From assembly GCF_023273875.1 (NCBI RefSeq), contig NZ_CP096882.1, forward strand, positions 3,348,001 to 3,412,000: a stretch of DNA of 64,000 bases. The letters are read 5' to 3'. The position numbers were made by a program, and so were the translations under genes. The notes beneath the pieces are model-generated. The model searched no databases. It worked only from the letters and a program-made list of their open reading frames with translations, and was not told the DNA's origin. This document shows positions 1 through 7,916 of the stretch, one piece after another (within the stretch, counting starts at the first letter, position 1; every line of letters begins with the position of its first letter). Origin of the DNA: Pseudarthrobacter sp. SSS035. GTDB lineage: Bacteria; Actinomycetota; Actinomycetes; Actinomycetales; Micrococcaceae.

Positions 1-142
1 CATCCGCCGCAACACGAAGATCAAGGCTCACGACGAAGAGAACAGCGCCGGCATCGGCGACCTCGTTCTCCTCGCCGAGACCCGCCCGCTGTCCGCTACC
101 AAGCGGTGGCGTCTGGTCGAGATCCTCGAAAAGGCCAAGTAA
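1..142 (+). CDS. rpsQ: 30S ribosomal protein S17, C-terminal part
   Basis: Only the last 46 codons are in the window; the gene enters from the left edge. The peptide ([14 protein letters not shown]... ending [11 protein letters not shown]) matches the C-terminal half of actinobacterial S17, a primary 16S rRNA-binding protein of the small subunit. It is the last gene of the upstream S10-type operon, since a strong terminator follows 35 bases after the TAA stop and the next ribosomal gene starts over 500 bases away. Confidence 0.93.
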   Translation, partial: IRRNTKIKAHDEENSAGIGDLVLLAETRPLSATKRWRLVEILEKAK

Positions 143-176
143 CACCCCGCAGCCTGCTTGCAGGTACTGCACTGGA

Positions 177-208
177 AACCCCCGTTCCCTTTTGGGAGCG
201 GGGGTTTT
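177..208 (+). terminator. Rho-independent terminator after rpsQ
   Basis: A GC-rich stem of about ten pairs (AACCCCCGTTCCC against GGGAGCGGGGGTT) with a short T-containing loop is followed by TTTT. It lies just after the rpsQ stop and ends the S10-type transcript, so rplN downstream needs its own promoter. Confidence 0.85.
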
Positions 209-210
209 CC

Positions 211-677
211 GCATTTCCCGGTGGGTGGGCTCGCTGGGTGTGTCACGCGGAGCAGGTTTTTGGGGGACGGCCGACGGCGGAACGCCGGATTTCCGGGGGA
301 GTGGCACCGCCGGTGGGCCTACAGCGTGCCGGGCGTGACGCCGTCGTGCGTTGCCGGCTCTGGAGGGCAGCGGTTGTGCTGTGGCTGCCGCCGTGTGATA
401 TGGGAGATGGCCCCAACTGTGCTAGGATATTGAGTTTGTATGGCGCCCTCTGTGCGCCGTCATCAACCTCGTAAACAATCGTGCCACGGCATAGTGCCCC
501 CTCGTGTTTCGGACCTGTCCGGATCCGCTTGGGAAGCAAATGTTTTTGGCACGGGCGTTTAGGCCTGGTCTGGCAAAATCCAGGCAGGTCAAGAGACACC
601 CCGATCAACCGTTCCGCAAGGCTCATTCCGTAGGAAGATTTTCGGTCTGAGAACCGGCGCGACGCAAGGAGTAAATA
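211..677 (+). other. Long non-coding leader region upstream of rplN
   Basis: The 470 bases between the rpsQ terminator and the rplN start hold no ORF with recognisable coding content. They contain a plausible extended -10 promoter near 420 and then about 245 bases of untranslated leader. I see no obvious factor-independent terminator in the leader. It may carry the autoregulatory site of the spc operon, but no known r-protein binding structure could be assigned by eye. Confidence 0.5.
418..428 (+). promoter_or_regulatory. Candidate extended -10 promoter for the spc operon
   Basis: The sequence TGTGCTAGGAT contains a TGC extension followed by TAGGAT, a good actinobacterial extended -10. No convincing -35 is visible at 16-18 bases upstream. 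A start near 435 would give a leader of about 240 bases before rplN. Confidence 0.4.
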
Positions 678-1046
678 GTGATTCAGCAGGAGTCGCGACT
701 CAAGGTCGCCGACAACACGGGTGCTAAGGAAATCCTTACCATTCGCGTTCTCGGTGGATCTGGCCGTCGCTACGCAGGCATTGGCGACGTCATCGTCGCT
801 ACCGTCAAGGATGCAATTCCGGGCGGCAACGTAAAGAAGGGCGATGTTGTTAAGGCAGTCATCGTCCGTACCAAGAAGGAACGCCGCCGTGCGGATGGTT
901 CCTATATCAAGTTTGACGAGAACGCAGCTGTGATCCTGAAGGCTGACGGTGACCCCCGCGGTACCCGTATCTTCGGGCCGGTTGGTCGTGAACTTCGTGA
1001 CAAGAAGTTCATGAAGATCGTTTCTCTGGCTCCGGAGGTGCTCTAG
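678..1046 (+). CDS. rplN: 50S ribosomal protein L14
   Basis: The 122-residue product starts [18 protein letters not shown] and ends VSLAPEVL, the standard full length of L14, which sits at the subunit interface and contacts 16S rRNA. The start is GTG with AAGGAG 8 bases upstream. It opens the spc operon: rplX starts 3 bases after its stop, and all following genes to rplO are tightly spaced. Confidence 0.97.
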   Translation: MIQQESRLKVADNTGAKEILTIRVLGGSGRRYAGIGDVIVATVKDAIPGGNVKKGDVVKAVIVRTKKERRRADGSYIKFDENAAVILKADGDPRGTRIFGPVGRELRDKKFMKIVSLAPEVL

Positions 1047-1049
1047 TCC

Positions 1050-1409
1050 ATGGCTAAGATCAAAAAGGGTGACCTCGTTCAGGTCATCACTGGCGCCAAG
1101 GCTGAGCGCGGCGGCGACAAAGGCAAGCAGGGCAAGGTTCTGCGCGTATTCCCGGAGACCAACCGCGTGTTGGTCGAAGGCATTAACCGCGTAACCAAGC
1201 ACACGAAGGCCGGTCAGTCGCAGCGCGGCACCAAGACTGGTGGCATCGAGGTCGTAGAAGCTTCGGTCCACATCTCCAACGTGGCTCTGGTTGACCCGTC
1301 CACCAAGAAGCCCACCCGCGTTGGTTTCCGCACCGAGACCGTGGAGCGCAATGGCGTGAAGCGCGACGTGCGTGTCCGCGTGGCCAAGAGCTCCGGGAAG
1401 GACATCTAA
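1050..1409 (+). CDS. rplX: 50S ribosomal protein L24
   Basis: The 119-residue protein has the N-terminal KOW motif ([12 protein letters not shown]) and the [10 protein letters not shown] segment typical of L24, an assembly initiator of the large subunit. An SD-like GGAGG lies in the end of rplN just before the ATG. Its TAA stop shares one base with the ATG of rplE (TAATG), so the two are translationally coupled. Confidence 0.97.
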   Translation: MAKIKKGDLVQVITGAKAERGGDKGKQGKVLRVFPETNRVLVEGINRVTKHTKAGQSQRGTKTGGIEVVEASVHISNVALVDPSTKKPTRVGFRTETVERNGVKRDVRVRVAKSSGKDI

Positions 1410-1990
1410 TGACTGAGACTCTCGAGACTCCGGCAGCGAAGATCGTTCCTCGTCTGAAGACCAAGTACGCCGATTCCATCAAGAGCACGCTCGTTGAGGA
1501 ATTCAAGTACAGCAACGTTAACCAGGTTCCCCGCCTGGTGAAGGTCGTTGTGAACATGGGTGTTGGAGATGCCGCTAAGGACTCCAAGCTGATCGACGGC
1601 GCTGTCCGCGATCTGACCCTGATCACCGGCCAGAAGCCGCAGGTAACCAAGGCCCGCAAGTCGATCGCACAGTTCAAGCTGCGCGAAGGCATGCCCATCG
1701 GCGCACACGCAACTCTGCGTGGAGACCGCATGTGGGAATTCCTGGATCGTCTGGTCACGCTGGCTCTGCCCCGTATCCGCGACTTCCGCGGCCTCAGTGG
1801 CAAGCAGTTCGACGGCAACGGCAACTACACCTTCGGTCTGACCGAGCAGGTTATGTTCCACGAAATCGACCAGGATTCCATTGACCGCGTACGCGGCATG
1901 GACATCACGGTTGTAACCACCGCCAAGACCGATGACGAAGGCCGCGCGCTGCTCAAGGCGCTTGGTTTCCCGTTCAAGGCCGAAGACTAA
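1409..1990 (+). CDS. rplE: 50S ribosomal protein L5
   Basis: The 193-residue product carries L5 signatures ([49 protein letters not shown]). L5 binds 5S rRNA and forms the central protuberance with L18. The start overlaps the rplX stop by one base. It is followed by rpsH after 79 bases, with no rpsN (S14) gene between them, as in other Micrococcaceae. Confidence 0.97.
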   Translation: MTETLETPAAKIVPRLKTKYADSIKSTLVEEFKYSNVNQVPRLVKVVVNMGVGDAAKDSKLIDGAVRDLTLITGQKPQVTKARKSIAQFKLREGMPIGAHATLRGDRMWEFLDRLVTLALPRIRDFRGLSGKQFDGNGNYTFGLTEQVMFHEIDQDSIDRVRGMDITVVTTAKTDDEGRALLKALGFPFKAED

Positions 1991-2069
1991 TCTAACTACG
2001 TAACAGGTCCTTCGCTGATGCTTTCATGCAGCAGCGAGGAAACCGTTATGAGGAAGGGCAAGAGCCCAA

Positions 2070-2468
2070 ATGACAATGACTGATCCGGTCGCAGACATGC
2101 TTACGCGTCTGCGCAATGCAAACTCGGCGTACCACGATTCCGTGTCCATGCCGTACAGCAAGCTCAAGGCACGCGTTGCCGACATCCTGAAGGCTGAAGG
2201 TTACATCGCCTCCTGGAAAGAAGAAGACGCAGAGGTTGGCAAGAAGCTGACCCTCGACCTTAAGTTCGGACCGAACCGCGAGCGTTCAATCGCTGGCGTT
2301 CGCCGTATTTCCAAGCCGGGCCTGCGTGTTTACGCAAAGTCCACCAACCTCCCGCACGTGCTCGGTGGCCTGGGTGTCGCAATCCTGTCCACCTCTTCCG
2401 GCCTCTTGACTGATAAGCAAGCCGGCAAGAAGGGCGTGGGCGGCGAAGTCCTCGCCTACGTCTGGTAA
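2070..2468 (+). CDS. rpsH: 30S ribosomal protein S8
   Basis: The 132-residue product begins [20 protein letters not shown] and ends with the conserved [10 protein letters not shown]8 binds helix 21 of 16S rRNA and in other bacteria represses the spc operon. A GAGGAAGGG stretch lies about 14 bases before the ATG. The 79-base gap upstream is where rpsN sits in many genomes; here it holds no S14 coding sequence. Confidence 0.97.
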   Translation: MTMTDPVADMLTRLRNANSAYHDSVSMPYSKLKARVADILKAEGYIASWKEEDAEVGKKLTLDLKFGPNRERSIAGVRRISKPGLRVYAKSTNLPHVLGGLGVAILSTSSGLLTDKQAGKKGVGGEVLAYVW

Positions 2469-2486
2469 CGGGAAAGGAAGAGAATA

Positions 2487-3023
2487 ATGTCACGTATTGG
2501 ACGTCTCCCCATCACCGTTCCTGCCGGCGTTGAGGTCAAGGTTGACGGCTCTGTCGTCAGCGTCAAGGGTGCCAAAGGCGAGCTGAACCACACTGTGGCC
2601 AGCCCGATCGAGGTTTCCCTGGAAGCAGAGACCCTGACTGTCGCCCGCCCGAACGACGAGCGCGCCTCCCGTTCACTCCACGGCCTGACCCGCACCCTGA
2701 TCTCCAACATGATCGAGGGCGTTACCAAGGGCTACGAGAAGAAGCTTGAAATCGTTGGTACTGGTTACCGCGTTCAGGCCAAGGGATCTGACCTTGAGTT
2801 CGCTCTCGGCTACAGCCACCCGGTAAATGTCACCGCACCGGACGGCATCACCTTTGCAGTTGAGACCCCGACCAAGCTCTCTGTTTCAGGTATCAACAAG
2901 CAGCAGGTCGGCGAGGTTGCTGCCAACATTCGCAAGCTGCGGAAGCCGGACCCCTACAAGGGCAAGGGCATTCGCTACGCAGGCGAAGTCATCCGCCGCA
3001 AGGTCGGAAAGGCTGGTAAGTAA
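2487..3023 (+). CDS. rplF: 50S ribosomal protein L6
   Basis: The 178-residue protein shows the two repeated L6 domains, with start [15 protein letters not shown] and the C-terminal signature [14 protein letters not shown]. It binds 23S rRNA near the sarcin-ricin loop. A GGAAAGGAAGAG SD region precedes the ATG; the gap to rpsH is 18 bases and rplR starts 2 bases after its stop. Confidence 0.97.
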   Translation: MSRIGRLPITVPAGVEVKVDGSVVSVKGAKGELNHTVASPIEVSLEAETLTVARPNDERASRSLHGLTRTLISNMIEGVTKGYEKKLEIVGTGYRVQAKGSDLEFALGYSHPVNVTAPDGITFAVETPTKLSVSGINKQQVGEVAANIRKLRKPDPYKGKGIRYAGEVIRRKVGKAGK

Positions 3024-3025
3024 CC

Positions 3026-3409
3026 ATGGCCATCTCAATTAACAAGAAGCGTACGAACAAGAGCAAGTCTGCTTCGCGCAGCCGCCGCCAGCTTCGTATC
3101 CGCAAGCGCATCTCCGGCACGGCTGTACGTCCTCGTCTGGTCGTCAACCGCTCCGCACGCCACGTATTCGTCCAGGTTGTCGATGACACCAAGGGCCTGA
3201 CCGTAGCAAGCGCCTCCACGCTGGAAGCCGATCTTCGTGCATTCGAAGGTGACAAGACCGCCAAGGCCAAGCGCGTTGGCGAGCTCGTCGCCGAGCGTGC
3301 TAAGGCTGCCGGTATCGAAGCAGTTGTCTTCGACCGCGGTGGTAACAAGTACCACGGCCGAATTGCTGCTGTCGCTGACGGCGCACGTGAAGGTGGGCTG
3401 TCACTGTGA
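3026..3409 (+). CDS. rplR: 50S ribosomal protein L18
   Basis: The 127-residue protein has a basic N-terminus ([18 protein letters not shown]) and the L18 end [20 protein letters not shown]. It binds 5S rRNA with L5. Its TGA stop overlaps the GTG start of rpsE by four bases (GTGA). Confidence 0.97.
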   Translation: MAISINKKRTNKSKSASRSRRQLRIRKRISGTAVRPRLVVNRSARHVFVQVVDDTKGLTVASASTLEADLRAFEGDKTAKAKRVGELVAERAKAAGIEAVVFDRGGNKYHGRIAAVADGAREGGLSL

Positions 3410-4143
3410 CGGAAGCAAACAAGGAAAAGGACACTGTGTCTGCAGATCAGAAGGCTACTGAAGCCGTAGCTGCTCCGGCCACTGAGACCACTGCGCCCGC
3501 AGCTGCTGCTGATGACCGCCGTGGTGGCGCTCGTCGTGGCGAGCGTGGCGACAAGGGCCAGGGCGGTCGCGATGGCGGCCGTGGTGGCCGTGGTGGCCGT
3601 GACGGCGGCCGCGAAGCCGAGAAGAGCCAGTTCATTGAACGCGTTGTCACCATCAACCGCGTTTCCAAGGTGGTCAAGGGTGGTCGTCGCTTCAGCTTCA
3701 CCGCTCTGGTCGTCGTTGGTGACGGTAACGGCATGGTCGGCGTGGGCTACGGCAAGGCTAAGGAAGTTCCTGCCGCAATCGCGAAGGGCGTTGAAGAGGC
3801 TAAGAAGTCCTTCTTCCGCGTTCCCCGCATTGGCAACACCATCCCGCACCGCGTTCAGGGTGAGGCCGCTGCCGGCGTCGTAATGCTGCGTCCGGCTTCC
3901 GCCGGTACCGGTGTTATTGCCGGTGGTCCGGTCCGCGCCATCTTGGAGTGCGTGGGCATCCACGACATCCTCTCCAAGTCGCTGGGTTCCTCCAACGCCA
4001 TCAACATCGTTCACGCGACTGTTGCTGCGCTGAAGCAGCTCGAAGAGCCGGCAGCAGTGGCAGCACGCCGCGGCCTGCCGCTGGACGAGGTTGCTCCGCC
4101 GGCAATGGTGAAGGCAATCCTGAACCAGAAGGCGGGTGTCTAA
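3406..4143 (+). CDS. rpsE: 30S ribosomal protein S5 with RG-rich N-terminal extension
   Basis: Of 245 residues, the last ~170 form canonical S5 ([20 protein letters not shown], then the DNA-binding-like fold ending AILNQKAGV). S5 helps decoding accuracy and mRNA entry. Residues about 20-70 are a low-complexity segment, first Ala/Thr-rich then a run of RGG and GRDGGR repeats. Similar but usually shorter extensions occur in actinobacterial S5. The GTG start at 3406 overlaps rplR; a second in-frame GTG at 3436 is a less likely alternative. Confidence 0.95.
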   Translation: MTEANKEKDTVSADQKATEAVAAPATETTAPAAAADDRRGGARRGERGDKGQGGRDGGRGGRGGRDGGREAEKSQFIERVVTINRVSKVVKGGRRFSFTALVVVGDGNGMVGVGYGKAKEVPAAIAKGVEEAKKSFFRVPRIGNTIPHRVQGEAAAGVVMLRPASAGTGVIAGGPVRAILECVGIHDILSKSLGSSNAINIVHATVAALKQLEEPAAVAARRGLPLDEVAPPAMVKAILNQKAGV

Positions 4144-4146
4144 GCC

Positions 4147-4353
4147 ATGGCTAAGAACCTGATTCCCTCCGACCTTCAGTTGGAGATCACTCAGATCAAG
4201 TCCGCCATTGGCGGCAAGCAGAACCAGCGCGACACCCTTCGGTCCCTCGGCCTGAAGCGGATCGGACACACCGTTGTCCGCACCGCCGACGCCGTGACTG
4301 TTGGAATGCTCAACACGGTTCCGCACCTGGTAAAGGTAGAGGAGGCGAAGTAA
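4147..4353 (+). CDS. rpmD: 50S ribosomal protein L30
   Basis: The small 68-residue protein ([30 protein letters not shown]) is a full-length bacterial L30. It starts 3 bases after rpsE and its stop is directly followed by the rplO ATG, with a GGAGG just ahead of that start inside the rpmD end. Confidence 0.96.
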   Translation: MAKNLIPSDLQLEITQIKSAIGGKQNQRDTLRSLGLKRIGHTVVRTADAVTVGMLNTVPHLVKVEEAK

Positions 4354-4848
4354 ATGGCAGAGAAGAACACCGCCGAAAAGGCTCAGGGCGCCGCTGCTGA
4401 GAAGCAGAACGCACTGAAGGTTCACCACCTGCGTCCCGCCCCGGGTGCCAAGACCGCCAAGACCCGCGTTGGTCGTGGTGAAGGTTCCAAGGGTAAGACC
4501 GCTGGTCGCGGTACCAAGGGTACAAAGGCCCGCTACCAGATCAAGGCTGGCTTTGCCGGCGGCCAGCTGCCGCTGCACATGCGCCTGCCGAAGCTGCGCG
4601 GCTTCAAGAACCCGTTCCGGGTTGAGTTCCAGGTTGTAAACCTGGACAAGCTCAACGAGCTGTTCCCCGAAGGTGGCGCAGTCACCGTGGAGAACCTGGT
4701 CGAAAAGGGTGCTGTTCGCAAGAACCAGCCCGTCAAGGTGCTTGGCACCGGCGACATCACCGTCAAGGTTGACGTCACCGTCCACGCATTCTCGGCCAGC
4801 GCCGCAGAAAAGATTGCAGCAGCAGGCGGAAGCACCACCGCTCTCTAG
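4354..4848 (+). CDS. rplO: 50S ribosomal protein L15
   Basis: The 164-residue protein has the glycine-rich rRNA-binding N-terminal region ([19 protein letters not shown]) and the ...[18 protein letters not shown] motif of L15. The first ~20 residues are a short Ala/Glu-rich extension. It is the last gene of the spc transcript: a strong terminator follows 26 bases after the stop. Confidence 0.97.
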   Translation: MAEKNTAEKAQGAAAEKQNALKVHHLRPAPGAKTAKTRVGRGEGSKGKTAGRGTKGTKARYQIKAGFAGGQLPLHMRLPKLRGFKNPFRVEFQVVNLDKLNELFPEGGAVTVENLVEKGAVRKNQPVKVLGTGDITVKVDVTVHAFSASAAEKIAAAGGSTTAL

Positions 4849-4874
4849 TAGACGGTGGGCGGACGCCCGTTGTG

Positions 4875-4923
4875 AACTCCCGGTGTGCAGGGCCCCCAGG
4901 GCCCTGCACACCGGGAGTTTTTT
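4875..4923 (+). terminator. Strong Rho-independent terminator after rplO
   Basis: A near-perfect 19-20 bp stem (AACTCCCGGTGTGCAGGGC and its complement) with a very short loop is followed by TTTTTT. It separates the ribosomal spc genes from secY-adk, which therefore need their own promoter. Confidence 0.93.
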
Positions 4924-5000
4924 CGCATCCGCCTGCCGAGTATTTCCGCCCGTTCGCCGCAAACGCGGGTTTGCGGATTATTCGCATGGCCGATCCACCC

Positions 5001-5008
5001 GTTAGACT
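5001..5008 (+). promoter_or_regulatory. secY: Candidate -10 element for secY-adk
   Basis: GTTAGACT contains TAGACT, a typical actinobacterial -10, about 60 bases before the secY start and just after the rplO terminator. No clear -35 at the right distance (a TTGCGG lies 26 bases away), so the call rests on the -10 and the position. Confidence 0.4.
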
Positions 5009-5067
5009 CGGTTGTTGGGATTATTGTCCCCCATCACACCACGCTCATAAACACCACAGGAGGACGC

Positions 5068-6378
5068 TTGCTTAGCGCATTTGGCCGGGCCTTTCGCACG
5101 CCTGATCTGCGACGCAAGTTGTTGTTCACGCTGGCAATCATCACAATCTTCCGCTTGGGTGCATTCATCCCCTCGCCTGGTGTGAACTACCAGAATGTCC
5201 AGCAATGCTTGCAGAACGGTCAGACCGCTGGCGGGCTCTATCAGCTCGTCAACCTGTTCAGCGGCGGTGCCTTGCTTCAGGTGTCCATCTTCGCGCTGGG
5301 CATCATGCCGTACATCACGGCCAGCATCATTGTGCAGCTGCTCCGGGTGGTCATTCCCCGGTTCCAGGAGCTGTACGAGGAGGGCGCCTCCGGGCAGTCC
5401 AAACTCACCCAGTACACGCGGTACCTCACCATTGCCCTGGGCCTGCTGAATGCCACGACGCTGGTGTCGCTGGCACGTTCAGGCCAGTTGCTTCCGGGCT
5501 GTGCCCTGCCGATCATTCCTGACGACAGCATCATCACCACGATCCTGCTGATCATCACGCTGACCGCCGGCACCGGGCTCATCATGTGGATGGGCGAACT
5601 CGTCACCGAAAAGGGTGTGGGCAACGGCATGTCGCTGCTCATCTTCACGTCCATCGCGGCGACCTTCCCCACGTCCCTGGGCGCCATTTGGAGCTCACAG
5701 GGCCCGGGCACGTTCTTTATGGTCCTGGTCATCGGGCTAGTGACGGTTGCCCTCGTGGTCTTCGTGGAGCAGTCCCAGCGCCGTGTCCCGGTGCAGTATG
5801 CCAAGCGGATGATCGGACGCCGGACCGTCGGTGGCACCAGCACTTACATCCCCATCAAGGTGAACATGGCTGGCGTGATCCCCGTGATCTTCGCATCGTC
5901 CATGCTCTACCTGCCGGGACTGATCTCACAGTTCAACCAGCCCAAAGCGGGCGAGGCGCTTGCGCCGTGGGTTGAGTGGATCAACAACAACCTCACCCGA
6001 GGAGACCACCCGATCTACATGGCGCTGTACTTCGCCATGATCGTGTTCTTCACCTACTTCTACGTCGCGATCACCTTCAACCCTGAAGAGGTCTCGGACA
6101 ACATGAAGAAGTACGGCGGTTTCATCCCGGGTATCCGTGCCGGAAAACCGACCGCGGACTACCTGCAGTACGTGCTCTCCAGGATCACGCTGCCCGGCGC
6201 CCTGTACTTGGGCTTCGTGGCACTGATTCCGCTGGTGGCACTGGTACTGATCAACGCGAACCAGAACTTCCCGTTCGGTGGCACCTCGATCCTGATCATG
6301 GTGGGCGTTGGCCTTGAAACCGTCAAGCAAATAGATGCGCAGCTACAGCAACGTCACTACGAAGGGCTTTTGCGATGA
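5068..6378 (+). CDS. secY: Preprotein translocase subunit SecY
   Basis: The 436-residue protein is the central channel of the Sec translocon in the cytoplasmic membrane. It has about ten hydrophobic segments and SecY signatures (GIMPYITASIIVQLL, KVNMAGVIPVIFASS, FNPEEVSDNMKKYGGFIPGI). The start is the TTG at 5068 (LSAFGRAFRTPDLRRK), chosen because CAGGAGGA lies 5 bases upstream. An in-frame ATG-like extension back to 4885 would run through the terminator and is not credible. The last four bases overlap adk. Confidence 0.95.
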   Translation: MLSAFGRAFRTPDLRRKLLFTLAIITIFRLGAFIPSPGVNYQNVQQCLQNGQTAGGLYQLVNLFSGGALLQVSIFALGIMPYITASIIVQLLRVVIPRFQELYEEGASGQSKLTQYTRYLTIALGLLNATTLVSLARSGQLLPGCALPIIPDDSIITTILLIITLTAGTGLIMWMGELVTEKGVGNGMSLLIFTSIAATFPTSLGAIWSSQGPGTFFMVLVIGLVTVALVVFVEQSQRRVPVQYAKRMIGRRTVGGTSTYIPIKVNMAGVIPVIFASSMLYLPGLISQFNQPKAGEALAPWVEWINNNLTRGDHPIYMALYFAMIVFFTYFYVAITFNPEEVSDNMKKYGGFIPGIRAGKPTADYLQYVLSRITLPGALYLGFVALIPLVALVLINANQNFPFGGTSILIMVGVGLETVKQIDAQLQQRHYEGLLR

Positions 6379-6953
6379 CGAAAATGTTGATTATTGGACC
6401 CCCCGGTTCCGGAAAAGGAACGCAAGCGGAACGTATTTCCGAGCGCCTCGGCGTCGTGGCGATTTCCACCGGTGATATCTTCCGCGCCAACGTGAAGGGC
6501 GAAACTCCTCTTGGCATCGAGGCCAAGAAGTACATGGACGCAGGGGACTTCGTTCCGGACAGCGTCACCAACAAGATGGTCCGCGACCGCCTCAGCGAGT
6601 CCGACGTCGAAAACGGCTTCCTCCTGGATGGCTACCCGCGCACCACCGCGCAGGTGGACTACCTGGACGGGATCCTCGCGAACAGCGAAGAAAAGCTCGA
6701 CGTCGTCCTGCAGCTCACGGCCGACGACGAGGAACTCGTCTCGCGCCTGTTGGGCCGTGCCAAGGAAACCGGCCGGAGCGACGACAACGAAGCCGTGATC
6801 CGCCACCGCCTTGACCTCTACCACGAGCAGACCGAGGCCGTTGTGGCCAAGTACGCCGAACGCGGCATCCTGACCCAGGTTGACGGCATCGGCGGCATCG
6901 ACGAGGTCACCGACCGCGTGATGCAGGCCATCAAGGCAGCCCAGGCCGCCTAA
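6375..6953 (+). CDS. adk: Adenylate kinase
   Basis: The 192-residue protein interconverts 2 ADP with ATP and AMP. The P-loop GPPGSGKGT is at residues 8-16 and LDGYPRT follows near residue 85. It is the short form typical of actinobacteria, with only a brief loop in place of the zinc-type LID domain. The ATG overlaps the secY stop (ATGA), so both are made from one mRNA. Confidence 0.96.
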   Translation: MTKMLIIGPPGSGKGTQAERISERLGVVAISTGDIFRANVKGETPLGIEAKKYMDAGDFVPDSVTNKMVRDRLSESDVENGFLLDGYPRTTAQVDYLDGILANSEEKLDVVLQLTADDEELVSRLLGRAKETGRSDDNEAVIRHRLDLYHEQTEAVVAKYAERGILTQVDGIGGIDEVTDRVMQAIKAAQAA

Positions 6954-6973
6954 GCCCCGCAACATGCTTTTCC

Positions 6974-7004
6974 GAGGCTCCTCCCGGCATCCGGGAGGAG
7001 CCTC
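6974..7004 (+). terminator. Perfect hairpin between adk and map
   Basis: A perfect 14-bp stem (GAGGCTCCTCCCGG and complement) with a 3-base loop lies between adk and map but has no T-tract. It may be a weak terminator or an mRNA-processing barrier. It ends about 20 bases before the map ATG. Confidence 0.55.
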
Positions 7005-7024
7005 AGCCATTGAGAGGACACACC

Positions 7025-7852
7025 ATGGCCTTCGGCCAGCCCCGTATCGAATACAAGACCAACGCCCAGATGCGCATCATGCGCGACGCCGGGCTGGTGC
7101 TGAACCGTGCGCTGGACGCAGCGGTGGCCGCAGCCGCTCCAGGCGTTACCACCAAGCAGCTGGACGACGTCTTCGCCGCAGTGCTGAACGAGGCCGGTGC
7201 CAAGTCGAACTTCCTCGGCTACCACGGCTTTCCCGCCACCATCTGCACCTCCGTGAACGAGGAAGTGGTGCACGGCATCCCCGGCGGCAAGGTCCTCAAG
7301 GACGGCGACATCATCTCGATCGACGGCGGCGCGATTGTTGACGGCTGGCATTCCGATTCTGCACGGACCGTCATCGTGGGCCAGGCCGACCCCGAGGACC
7401 AGCGGCTTTCCGACGTCACCCAGGCAGCCATGTGGCGCGGCATCGCCGCCTTGGCCACGGGAAGCCATGTGGGCGACGTCGGCGCAGCCATCGACGACTA
7501 CGTCTCGTCCGTGCCGGGCAAGCCGCTGGGCATCCTGGAGGACTACGTGGGCCACGGTATCGGCTCCGAGATGCACATGGCCCCGGATGTCCTGAACTAC
7601 CGCACCAGCCACCGCGGTCCCAAGATCAAGCCCGGACTGTGCCTGGCGATCGAGCCCATGCTGGTCCGCGGCAGCATCGACACCGCCGTGCTGGAGGATG
7701 ACTGGACAGTGGTGACCACCGACGGCAAGCGCTCCTGCCAATGGGAGCACTCGGTTGCCGTCCACGAAAAGGGGATCTGGGTACTCTCAGCCCCCGACGG
7801 CGGAGCGGAGCAGCTGGTGCCGCTCGGCGTCGTACCCGTCCCGATCCCGTAG
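7025..7852 (+). CDS. map: Type I methionine aminopeptidase
   Basis: The 275-residue enzyme removes N-terminal Met from nascent proteins. It has the pita-bread fold landmarks: YHGFPATICTSVNEEVVHG, metal ligands in SIDGGAIVDGWHSDSART, the GHGIG motif, AIEPM and the final EHSVAV. The ATG at 7025 is preceded by GAGAGGA; an in-frame TTG at 7010 is less likely. Position after secY-adk is the classic context, but infA does not follow directly here. Confidence 0.96.
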   Translation: MAFGQPRIEYKTNAQMRIMRDAGLVLNRALDAAVAAAAPGVTTKQLDDVFAAVLNEAGAKSNFLGYHGFPATICTSVNEEVVHGIPGGKVLKDGDIISIDGGAIVDGWHSDSARTVIVGQADPEDQRLSDVTQAAMWRGIAALATGSHVGDVGAAIDDYVSSVPGKPLGILEDYVGHGIGSEMHMAPDVLNYRTSHRGPKIKPGLCLAIEPMLVRGSIDTAVLEDDWTVVTTDGKRSCQWEHSVAVHEKGIWVLSAPDGGAEQLVPLGVVPVPIP

Positions 7853-7903
7853 GTTTCGACACGCTCAACCACCAGACGGACCGGTGATTGAGCCTGTCGA
7901 AAT
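7853..7903. repeat. Inverted pair of the TGTCGAAA dispersed repeat
   Basis: GTTTCGACACGCTCAACCACC (split by position 7873) and GGTGATTGAGCCTGTCGAAA face each other across a 9-base spacer between the convergent ends of map and the ABC operon. Related copies lie at 16861-16939 and 17301-17451. The pair can form a hairpin read from both sides and may act as a bidirectional terminator. Confidence 0.8.
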
Positions 7904-7916
7904 CCGGGTGGGAGGG

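Noticed and set aside
243..1271. Long minus-strand open frame opposite rplN and rplX
   Set aside because: It is antisense to two certain ribosomal genes and its product has no recognisable family; high GC opens such frames.
2989..4962. 657-codon minus-strand open frame opposite rplR to rplO
   Set aside because: Antisense to four conserved genes, low-complexity product, crosses the rplO terminator.
4885..5067. N-terminal extension of secY back to 4885
   Set aside because: It would be encoded by the rplO terminator and the promoter; the TTG at 5068 has an excellent SD and the conserved SecY start.
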